A program made the position numbers and the translations under genes. A DNA stretch of 11,172 nucleotides from Desulfovibrionaceae bacterium. Its GTDB lineage: Bacteria > Desulfobacterota > Desulfovibrionia > Desulfovibrionales > Desulfovibrionaceae. Each line of letters starts with the position of its first letter. The stretch's first letter is position 1. The notes beneath the pieces were generated by a model. It was not told the origin of the DNA, did not search any database, and saw only the letters and a list, made by a program, of their open reading frames with translations. Shown here piece after piece: positions 6,064 to 11,172 of the stretch. The stretch is from positions 1 through 11,172 of the forward strand of contig JAUNSE010000001.1 in assembly GCA_030539415.1 (NCBI GenBank), given 5' to 3'.

Positions 6064-8186
6064 CAGAATGCCTGTCCTATGCTGATATATACCTGGAGGG
6101 GCGGGTCAACATCCTTGAGCGGAATGCCGACATCGAAGCGGAGGGGGCCGATAGGCGTGAAATAGCGTATGCCCGCGCCCGCGCCCCAGTCCATGTCTGT
6201 CTCGAACTGCGGATATTCGTCCTTGTACAGCTGGCCGCCGTCGAGGAAGACCACAAAGCCGAGGTCGTCGGTGACCTTGAAGCGGCTCTCAAGATTGATG
6301 TTCTGATACGAGCGGCCGCCAACGGGATCCCCGCTGGCATCCATTGGGCCTATCTGCTGGTACGCAAAGCCGCGGACCGTGCTGACGCCGCCCATGTAGT
6401 AGCGGTATGTGGACGGCAGATTGCCCAGCGAGGCGCCGCTGATGGCGCCGAGCCCGATGCGCGCCGCCAGCACGAAGGCATCGTCGCGGCTGCCGTCGTC
6501 CCTGCTGAAGGGCGCCCAGTAGCCGGAGACATGCAGTTCCGTGCCGACCGCGTTGAAGCTGCCGTTGTATTCGCCGGTCATGGGCTGGACGGACAGCTCC
6601 GTCACAGTGCCGGTCGTGGGATGCATCTCGTTGTCGCGGGTGTCCAGCGTGCCCTTGAGCGCCAGGCCGTACACAGTGTAGTTCTGCTTGTCCAGGGCGT
6701 TGTTTTCAAGGGAGCCGATATCGGCGAACGGGCCGGTTTCGGTGGTGAAGTACTTTGACCAGCTGCGTTTGATGCTGGCGTTGAGCTTGGTGCCCTGGCG
6801 CTCGTAGGCGTCGGTGGTCTCGGAGAGCGCCTCGCCCCAGATGTGCAGGGTGTTTCTGTCGGAATAAAAGAGGGGCTTGGTGAAGTCAGCCTTAACGCCC
6901 TTTTCGGTCAGGGAGTAGGGGACCTGCACGTTGAGCTTCTCGCCCCGTCCGAAGAGGTTTCTGTGCTCCCATTCGCCGGCGACGCCGAAGCCGGTGTCGG
7001 TGGCGTACTGCAGTCCGACACCGAGGCTTCTGTGTTCGGCCTCCTCGAGGCTCACGGCGACATCCTGCCGGTCGGGGGCGCCCGCGACGCGTCCTGAGGC
7101 TCTGGCGGCGGCCACCTTGCGGAAGAGGCCCGTGCCGCGCAGCCTGGAAACGCACTGATCGATTTCCTCCTGGTTCCAGAGCGTGACGCCGGGCTCCCAG
7201 TTCAGGAGCTTCTCAAGATAGTCGGACTTGACCGTGGTGTTGCCGGTGAAGACAGGCACGCCGATGGTGGCAGGCCTGCCAGGCTCGACATCGATGATGG
7301 CGTTGAGCGTGCGCTTCTCTCTGTCCAGGTAGAAGTAGGCTTCCTTTATTCTGGCCTCCGGGAAGCTGTTTCTCTGCAGCGTGTCGGGGATGGAGTTCAC
7401 GCTTTTGAGCATGGTCTCGGCAGTGACGGGCTCTCCGATGGTGACGCCGGGCAGCGTGGTGCGGGGGAAAATACGCTCGGATGTGTCCGGCAGCCGTTCG
7501 GGAAGCAGCAGATCAGGCAGATAGTTGACCGTTATGTCGCCGACAACATAGAGGGGACCTGGCCTGAGTGTGATGGTGACGGTCGCCTTGCCCGTGTCGG
7601 CGCCCTCCATGGTCATGTCGGCGGTGCCGTCGTAATAGCCTTCGGAGCCCATGAGCCGGATTGCGGTCTCGACGTCCTTGCGGGCCCTCAGCTCGAGTCC
7701 GAGTTCTCCGTCGGGCAGTTCGTCCTTCAGAGCGACAAGCTTGCTGAGAGCACGCATTCTGTCCACGAAGAATTCGGCCGAGCCGGCCCTGGGGGCCGGC
7801 TTTGCTGCGGCCCCGTCAGCGGTTCCGTCAGGTGCGGGTTCGTCCGCATCCCTGCTGCCCGCTCCGGCGGCGTCAGCCGCGCGGTCCCTGGCATTGGCCG
7901 CGGGATTTGTGTCGGCCGATGCCGTGGCCTGCGCGCCGTCGCTCGTGATGACCACGAACCTGACGCTGTAGGCAAGGGGATTCTGCGGAGCGGACTCCTT
8001 GTCCATGGACTCCTCCTGCCTGGCCTCCTGGTAGTTGCCGTCAAAAATCAGGCCGCAGCCGGCGGACAGAGCAAGGACAAGGAGCAGCGCGAGCACGCGC
8101 AGAGGTCCTGCGCCCTCGGATAAGCTGCCCCTGCGCCCGGGACTTCCGGGGGCGTACCCCTTCCTGTGATAACCAATTTTGTGCAT
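6063..8186 (-). CDS. tamA: TamA, outer-membrane Omp85-family POTRA/beta-barrel protein, possibly a lipoprotein
   Basis: This is a 707-residue protein. It is the outer-membrane partner of TamB in the translocation and assembly module. The N-terminus has basic residues, a hydrophobic core (30-42) and the lipobox-like L40-S41-A42-G43-C44, so signal peptidase II processing at Cys44 is predicted. POTRA-like domains span roughly 72-221 (interrupted by an Ala/Asp-rich stretch at about 84-137), 211-303 and 305-385. A 16-strand barrel follows (386-707), with the Omp85 loop-6 motif VRGF (604-607), the TamA-like end GPLRFDVGIPL (680-690), and a C-terminal Phe, the usual BAM recognition residue. E. coli TamA is 577 aa; the excess is N-terminal. 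The ATG at 8186 has AGAGGG about 10 nt upstream and is the only ATG that includes the signal sequence; the next ATG (Met61) would lose it. The stop overlaps the tamB start. BamA is the main alternative, but only three POTRAs and the downstream tamB argue for TamA. Confidence 0.93.
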   Translation of the reverse strand: MHKIGYHRKGYAPGSPGRRGSLSEGAGPLRVLALLLVLALSAGCGLIFDGNYQEARQEESMDKESAPQNPLAYSVRFVVITSDGAQATASADTNPAANARDRAADAAGAGSRDADEPAPDGTADGAAAKPAPRAGSAEFFVDRMRALSKLVALKDELPDGELGLELRARKDVETAIRLMGSEGYYDGTADMTMEGADTGKATVTITLRPGPLYVVGDITVNYLPDLLLPERLPDTSERIFPRTTLPGVTIGEPVTAETMLKSVNSIPDTLQRNSFPEARIKEAYFYLDREKRTLNAIIDVEPGRPATIGVPVFTGNTTVKSDYLEKLLNWEPGVTLWNQEEIDQCVSRLRGTGLFRKVAAARASGRVAGAPDRQDVAVSLEEAEHRSLGVGLQYATDTGFGVAGEWEHRNLFGRGEKLNVQVPYSLTEKGVKADFTKPLFYSDRNTLHIWGEALSETTDAYERQGTKLNASIKRSWSKYFTTETGPFADIGSLENNALDKQNYTVYGLALKGTLDTRDNEMHPTTGTVTELSVQPMTGEYNGSFNAVGTELHVSGYWAPFSRDDGSRDDAFVLAARIGLGAISGASLGNLPSTYRYYMGGVSTVRGFAYQQIGPMDASGDPVGGRSYQNINLESRFKVTDDLGFVVFLDGGQLYKDEYPQFETDMDWGAGAGIRYFTPIGPLRFDVGIPLKDVDPPLQVYISIGQAF

Positions 8187-8208
8187 GCTTGACTTGCCCT
8201 CTTGAACT

Positions 8209-8239
8209 GTCTGAAACCCGCGTGACTCCGGAGTCAGAC
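8209..8239. promoter_or_regulatory. Palindrome and alternative hairpin in the tamA leader
   Basis: TGACTCCGGAGTCA (8223-8236) is a perfect 14-bp palindrome 37 nt upstream of the tamA ATG. An overlapping alternative pairs GTCTGA (8209-8214) with TCAGAC (8234-8239). The palindrome could be an operator for a dimeric regulator, or either structure could form in the tamA mRNA leader close to its ribosome-binding site. No factor can be named. Confidence 0.35.
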
Positions 8240-8271
8240 GGATGGCCGCACGGGCCTACTCTTACTGCAGG

Positions 8272-8303
8272 AGCCGGACGGCTGTGCCGGCTGACGTTTT
8301 TTT
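8272..8303 (+). terminator. Terminator-like hairpin plus T7, plus strand
   Basis: AGCCGG (8272-8277) pairs with CCGGCT (8287-8292) around a 9-nt loop, and T7 follows at 8297-8303 after a 4-nt gap (GACG). The gap makes it a weaker terminator than the others in the window. No plus-strand gene precedes it, so it would stop antisense or leaderless transcription running out of the tamA 5' region before it reaches the AraC-family promoter, or it may be a chance match. Confidence 0.35.
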
Positions 8304-8411
8304 CTTACCTGAATAAATTTGCAGTAGCAACTGTTGCGTCTCAATTGCTTAGTAATGAATATGAGTTGAATTTGTAAACTTGAAAAATTCCGTTTGTGTG
8401 TGCAGAAAATT

Positions 8412-8439
8412 TTTAAATCAAAAACCTAAAATGTATAAT
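8412..8439 (+). promoter_or_regulatory. Candidate sigma-70 promoter for the AraC-family gene
   Basis: A perfect TATAAT -10 box lies at 8434-8439, preceded by TG, with TTTAAA (8412-8417; four of six bases match TTGACA) 16 bp upstream. The predicted transcript would carry a leader of roughly 140 nt before the ATG at 8584. AT-rich DNA gives chance matches readily, so the exact -10 match is the main support. Confidence 0.45.
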
Positions 8440-8445
8440 TGTCTA
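8417..8445 (-). promoter_or_regulatory. Candidate sigma-70 promoter for tamA-tamB
   Basis: On the minus strand, TAGACA (8445 down to 8440; five of six match TTGACA) is followed after exactly 17 bp by TTTGAT (8422 down to 8417; four of six match TATAAT). It would give tamA a leader of about 225 nt. It lies almost exactly on top of the plus-strand promoter candidate, so the two would compete for polymerase. Weaker candidates exist nearer tamA, so the call is tentative. Confidence 0.3.
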
Positions 8446-8570
8446 AAATTATTGCAGATGAGGGGATTTGATAAAAAAACTGCGCACGATGGAGATTCGG
8501 ACAAGAGAATGGCCGGGTTCTTAATTGCGGGGCAGTGAAAATTGAGGTATGTCCAGTCAAAATGTGCATC

Positions 8571-8575
8571 AGGAG
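8571..8575 (+). promoter_or_regulatory. Ribosome-binding site that fixes the AraC-family start
   Basis: AGGAG at 8571-8575 lies 8 nt upstream of the ATG at 8584, an ideal distance. The in-frame TTG at 8542 has no comparable site, so the 300-residue protein is preferred over a 314-residue one. Confidence 0.8.
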
Positions 8576-8583
8576 ATGGATAT

Positions 8584-9486
8584 ATGCTCCCGAATACTTC
8601 CTTCAAAAACGGACTTGAACTCCTGCGGGACAGAGCGCTCAGGCTCCTGCCCAGGGAGATGCGGACCGAGACGGCCGTGAAAGGTCTCATGCTGACGAGA
8701 TATGACAGCGCGAGTCCCGGCATCACCTGCTTCTACAAGCCCATGATTGCTGTCATTGCCCAGGGCTCGAAGCGCTCCATGGTCGGCGGACAGGAATACA
8801 ATTACAGCGCCGGAGAGTGCATGGTTATCGGGAGCGAAATGCCGGGCATCTACTCCGTTGGCGAGGCCAGTTCGGACCAGCCCTTCATTTCGCTCTCCAT
8901 TCCTCTGGACAGGTCGGTCATCACCGGCCTGCTGACCGAAAATCCCTCCCTTGCCCGGGCGAATTGCGAAAGCGCCCCGGCCGTTGTGGTCGACAGCCTC
9001 GGCGAGGATCTGCTGGACGCCTTTCTGCGTCTGATGAAGCTGCTGGAGAATCCGGCCCATGTCCGAACTCTGGCGCCCATGATCGTGCGCGAGATACATT
9101 TCTATCTGCTGTGCGGCGCGCAGGGAGACTGCCTGAACAGCTACTGCATGGCCGGCTCGATGGATCTTCAGATCGCCGGGGCCATCACCTGGCTGAGAGA
9201 CAACTTCAGGCAGCCATTGAGCATCGAGAAGCTGGCGCAGGATGCCCGCATGGCACCGTCCACATTCCATCGCCGCTTTCGCGAGATGACCAGCATGAGT
9301 CCTCTGCAGTTTCAGAAAAGCCTGCGCCTCTATGAAGCCGAGCGTCTCATGCTGACCGAGGGGTTTGATGCCAGCATGGCGGCACTGGAGGTTGGCTACG
9401 AGAGCAGCTCGCAGTTCAGCCGCGAATACAAGCGCCAGTTCGGCAGGCCGCCGCGTCAGGATGTGAGCGCGAAGCGCGGAAAATAG
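8584..9486 (+). CDS. AraC/XylS-family transcriptional regulator (AraC_N type)
   Basis: This is a 300-residue, probably cytoplasmic, DNA-binding regulator. Residues about 25-180 match the AraC_N type of sensor domain (PF06719, the kind found in E. coli YqhC): KPMIAVIAQGSKRSMVGGQE (52-71), an AraC-like cupin beta segment around YNYSAGECMVIG (72-83), and FISLSIPLD (101-109). The C-terminal HTH_18 domain has two helix-turn-helix units, about 211-257 (PLSIEKLAQDARMAPSTFHR, 211-230) and 260-293 (EVGYESSSQFSREYKRQFGR, 269-288), the second being the classic AraC signature. The inducer cannot be read from sequence; YqhC-type members respond to aldehydes or related electrophiles, but close orthology is not claimed. 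It is divergent from tamA with 397 bp between starts, and sits 154 bp upstream of the DsrE-like gene on the same strand, so both are possible targets along with its own promoter. Confidence 0.9.
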   Translation: MLPNTSFKNGLELLRDRALRLLPREMRTETAVKGLMLTRYDSASPGITCFYKPMIAVIAQGSKRSMVGGQEYNYSAGECMVIGSEMPGIYSVGEASSDQPFISLSIPLDRSVITGLLTENPSLARANCESAPAVVVDSLGEDLLDAFLRLMKLLENPAHVRTLAPMIVREIHFYLLCGAQGDCLNSYCMAGSMDLQIAGAITWLRDNFRQPLSIEKLAQDARMAPSTFHRRFREMTSMSPLQFQKSLRLYEAERLMLTEGFDASMAALEVGYESSSQFSREYKRQFGRPPRQDVSAKRGK

Positions 9487-9519
9487 CCGCGGAGTCCCGG
9501 GCATTCCGACTGTTTGATT

Positions 9520-9544
9520 CCGCTCCGGGCGTGACAGGGAGCGG
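9520..9544 (+). other. Hairpin after the AraC-family gene
   Basis: CCGCTCC (9520-9526) and GGAGCGG (9538-9544) form a 7-bp perfect stem with an 11-nt loop, 33 nt past the AraC-family stop. No T run follows (GCTTGTGCG), so as an intrinsic terminator it would be weak. Its loop overlaps the -35 box of the next promoter candidate. Confidence 0.35.
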
Positions 9545-9559
9545 GCTTGTGCGTATATA
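9531..9559 (+). promoter_or_regulatory. Candidate sigma-70 promoter for the DsrE-like gene
   Basis: GTGACA (9531-9536; five of six match TTGACA) and TATATA (9554-9559; four of six match TATAAT) are separated by exactly 17 bp in otherwise GC-rich DNA, which makes a chance match less likely than in the AT-rich region. The predicted leader is about 75 nt. Confidence 0.5.
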
Positions 9560-9627
9560 CCCGGTGCGGCCTCTCCTTCGCGCGGTGAAGCGGGCATGCC
9601 GCCTTGTCTGCCATCAGCCAGTTTCTC

Positions 9628-9632
9628 CGGAG
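9628..9632 (+). promoter_or_regulatory. Ribosome-binding site that fixes the DsrE-like start
   Basis: CGGAG (9628-9632) lies 8 nt before the ATG at 9641. An in-frame ATG at 9596 would add 15 residues not expected in this family and has no comparable site in front, so 9641 is chosen. Confidence 0.7.
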
Positions 9633-9640
9633 TTTGCGCT

Positions 9641-10006
9641 ATGAACTTCAATGTGGTCTTTCACGTGGATCTCAATGATCCGAAGCGTCTGAACCTCGCT
9701 TTTGACAATGTTGCCAACTACATGGCCTTTCTTGACGAAACACCTGGCGGCAGTGCGGCCAGCCTTGTCATGCTTGGCAACGGTCCGGTGGTCAATCTTT
9801 TTGCCAAGCGCCCCGAAAATGCCGACCTTGAAGCCAGGGGCAGACAGCTGATGGAAAACGGTCTTTCCATCCGCCTGTGCAGCAACGCGCTCAGAAAATT
9901 CGAGATCAGCCCCGAGCAGGTCTGGGAGGGCTGCACAGTCGTGCCGGCCGGCATACCGGAACTGGTGAAGCTTCAGAACGAAGGATACTGCTACCTGAAG
10001 CCGTAG
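9641..10006 (+). CDS. Small DsrE/DsrF-like family protein
   Basis: This is a 121-residue soluble protein with the alternating beta-alpha pattern of the DsrE/F-like fold (COG1416-type single-domain members): FNVVFHVD (3-10), ASLVMLGNGPVVNLFA (40-55), LSIRLCSNAL (75-84) and VVPAGIPELVKLQNEGYCYL (100-119). Cys80 in IRLCSN sits where many members carry their conserved cysteine; Cys98 and Cys117 are also present. The best-studied relatives (DsrE, TusD) relay persulfide sulfur in multi-subunit complexes, but solitary COG1416 proteins have no settled function and no DsrF, DsrH or Tus partner is adjacent, so a sulfur-transfer role is only an inference from the fold. It is probably transcribed from its own promoter, with possible read-through from the AraC-family gene, and ends at a shared terminator with typA. 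Confidence 0.85.
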   Translation: MNFNVVFHVDLNDPKRLNLAFDNVANYMAFLDETPGGSAASLVMLGNGPVVNLFAKRPENADLEARGRQLMENGLSIRLCSNALRKFEISPEQVWEGCTVVPAGIPELVKLQNEGYCYLKP

Positions 10007-10023
10007 CTGCTTGAACACAGAAC

Positions 10024-10062
10024 ACGCAAAAGGGCCCGCGATGCTTCGCGGGCCCTTTGCGT
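10024..10062. terminator. Bidirectional intrinsic terminator between the DsrE-like gene and typA
   Basis: AAAGGGCCCGCG (10029-10040) pairs with CGCGGGCCCTTT (10047-10058) across a 6-nt loop, and after a one-base bulge (10028) four more pairs form (10024-10027 with 10059-10062). Both arms carry the A/T run that supplies a U tract when read in either direction. It lies 18 nt past the plus-strand stop at 10006 and 37 nt past the minus-strand typA stop, serving both convergent genes. Confidence 0.85.
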
Positions 10063-10098
10063 CAATTTGCTGCGGCAGAGGCCGCGGGCAGATATGCT

Positions 10099-11172
10099 CT
10101 AGCGCTCTATCGTGCGCTTGCCGAGCTTCATGCCGGCCATCTGATAGCGCTTCTGGGCGGACAGAACAACCTTGCGCAGGCGGATGGACTTGGGCGTCAC
10201 CTCCACCAGCTCGTCGGCGCGCACAAAATGCAGGGCGCGCTCAAGCGTCATCTTGCGGACGGGCGTCAGAATGACGTTTTCGTCCTTGCCTGCCGCACGC
10301 AGATTTGTGAGCTTCTTTGCCTTGGTGGGATTGACATCGATGTCGTTGTCCCTGTTGTGTTCGCCGATGATCATGCCCTCGTAGACAGGATCGCCGGGCT
10401 CGACAAAGAGAGCGCCGCGGGGCTCGAGGTTGAAGAGCGCGTAGGCAACGGCATTGCCGGCCCTGTCGGAGCAGATGCTGCCGGTGTAGCGGCTTGGGAA
10501 CTCGCCGCGGAATTCCTCGTAGCCCTCAAGGTAGGCATTCATGATGCCGGTGCCCTTGGTGTCGGTCAGGAACTCGTCCTGATAGCCGATCAGGCCGCGC
10601 GAGGGGACGGAGAATTCCAGGCGCACGCGGCCGGTGCCGGAGTTGTGGCAGTTGGTCATCTTGCCCTTGCGCTGATTGATCTTCTCGGTGACCACGCCCA
10701 TGAAGGATTCGTCGCAGTCCACATACAGATGTTCGATGGGCTCGAGAATTCTGCCGTCCTCGGTCTTCTTGAGAATGACCTCGGGGCGTCCGACCGACAG
10801 CTCGAAGCCTTCGCGGCGCATGGTTTCCACCAGAATCGCCATCTGGAATTCGCCGCGGCCCTTGACGATAAAGCTGTCGTGCTCTTCGGAAGGCTCGAGG
10901 CGGATGGCCACGTTGCGCAGCGTCTCCTTCTCCAGACGATCCTGGATGACGCGGCTCTGCAGAAGCTTGCCTTCATGGCCGGCCAGGGGAGAGGTGTTGA
11001 TGCCGATGCGGATGGACACGGTGGGCTCGTCCACGGTGATGCGGGGCAGGGCGGCGGGCTTTTCGCGGGTGCAGATGGTGTCGCCGATGGTCACGTCCTC
11101 AATGCCGGCCAGAACAACGATGTCGCCCGGATCGACCCTGTCGACTTCCTTGAGAGTGACACCCTGGTAGAC
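10099..11172 (-). CDS. typA: TypA/BipA ribosome-associated translational GTPase, C-terminal part (5' end outside window)
   Basis: These 357 residues are the C-terminal part of TypA/BipA, a translation-factor GTPase that binds the 70S ribosome, aids large-subunit assembly and is needed for growth at low temperature. The frame is open to the right edge, so the GTP-binding domain (about 250 residues, judging by the 607-aa E. coli protein) lies outside. Visible are the end of the beta-barrel domain (DPGDIVVLAG), then VDEPTVSIRIGINTSPLAGH at fragment residues 47-66, GRGEFQMAILVETMRREGFE of domain III, the RGLIGYQDEFLTDTKGTGI segment of domain V, and the BipA-specific C-terminal domain with KKLTNLRAAGKDE and ELVEVTPKSIRLRK. 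All of these match the E. coli protein closely in order and spacing. The stop is TAG. No frameshift or lost motif is seen. The bidirectional terminator follows it. Confidence 0.96.
   Translation of the reverse strand, partial: VYQGVTLKEVDRVDPGDIVVLAGIEDVTIGDTICTREKPAALPRITVDEPTVSIRIGINTSPLAGHEGKLLQSRVIQDRLEKETLRNVAIRLEPSEEHDSFIVKGRGEFQMAILVETMRREGFELSVGRPEVILKKTEDGRILEPIEHLYVDCDESFMGVVTEKINQRKGKMTNCHNSGTGRVRLEFSVPSRGLIGYQDEFLTDTKGTGIMNAYLEGYEEFRGEFPSRYTGSICSDRAGNAVAYALFNLEPRGALFVEPGDPVYEGMIIGEHNRDNDIDVNPTKAKKLTNLRAAGKDENVILTPVRKMTLERALHFVRADELVEVTPKSIRLRKVVLSAQKRYQMAGMKLGKRTIER

Larger units (their letters stand above)
8187..8583. other. Divergent intergenic region between tamA and the AraC-family gene
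   Basis: This is a 397-bp non-coding stretch between two divergent starts. The half next to tamA (8187-8296) has ordinary GC-rich composition and contains a palindrome and a hairpin with a T run. The central part, about 8297-8470, is markedly AT-rich compared with everything around it and holds the best promoter-like sequences on both strands. GCAACTGTTGC (8327-8337) is a small inverted repeat that might be an operator half-site. No convincing small gene was found; a 62-codon reading frame from TTG at 8189 has no Shine-Dalgarno and no recognisable product. Confidence 0.7.

Noticed and set aside
6063..8186. BamA instead of TamA
   Set aside because: BamA normally has five POTRA domains and a neighbourhood with skp/lpxD; here there are about three POTRAs and an overlapping tamB downstream.
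8189..8377. A 62-codon plus-strand small gene in the intergenic region
   Set aside because: It starts with TTG, has no Shine-Dalgarno, runs through the terminator-like hairpin and into the AT-rich promoter region, and has no signal or domain.
8569..9651. A 360-codon minus-strand frame opposite the AraC-family gene
   Set aside because: The plus strand encodes a complete AraC-type protein with both helix-turn-helix units and a good ribosome-binding site; the minus frame has no known domain.
10011..10274. An 87-codon plus-strand frame starting just past the DsrE-like gene
   Set aside because: It runs through the bidirectional terminator and then antisense to the conserved TypA C-terminus.

Overview
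The window is GC-rich, Gram-negative bacterial chromosome with five complete genes and one gene cut by the right edge. The proteins (RlmN, TamA, TamB, an AraC-type regulator, a DsrE-like protein, TypA) are housekeeping or envelope types. There is no transposase, integrase, phage gene, CRISPR array, tRNA or rRNA. The RlmN and TypA sequences read most like those of sulfate-reducing Desulfovibrionaceae (Desulfovibrio/Bilophila/Mailhella-type Desulfobacterota). That assignment comes from memory of these families, not from a search, and is held at moderate confidence.

Layout, left to right. (1) Bases 1-128 are a convergent gene end: a plus-strand terminator (8-42) for a gene outside the window, then a 19-bp perfect stem (45-93) that ends rlmN. 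(2) rlmN, minus strand, 129-1199. (3) A minus-strand terminator (1231-1270) separates rlmN from the operon behind it. (4) A minus-strand tamA-tamB operon (8186 down to 1345), with the two genes overlapping by one base (TGATG). (5) A 397-bp, partly AT-rich divergent intergenic region (8187-8583). (6) A plus-strand AraC-family regulator (8584-9486), then a plus-strand DsrE-like gene (9641-10006) with its own promoter-like sequence. (7) A bidirectional terminator (10024-10062) between the DsrE gene and the minus-strand typA (10099 to the right edge, C-terminal 357 residues only).

How the genes work together. TamA (outer-membrane Omp85 barrel with POTRA domains) and TamB (inner-membrane-anchored AsmA-like/beta-taco protein) are known to form an envelope-spanning complex linked to outer-membrane protein assembly and phospholipid transport. 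Their overlap here implies coupled synthesis. The AraC-type gene is transcribed away from tamA and shares its upstream region, so it is a candidate regulator of tamAB, but nothing in the sequence proves this.

The most unusual content is in the Tam proteins. TamB has about 300 residues before its membrane anchor, predicted to be cytoplasmic, including four consecutive 39-residue repeats; two of the repeat copies differ at only 2 of 117 bases. TamA carries a lipobox-like LSAGC and an Ala/Asp-rich insertion near the start of its first POTRA domain. Together they suggest a Tam complex with an added cytoplasmic module and possible lipid anchoring of the barrel protein.
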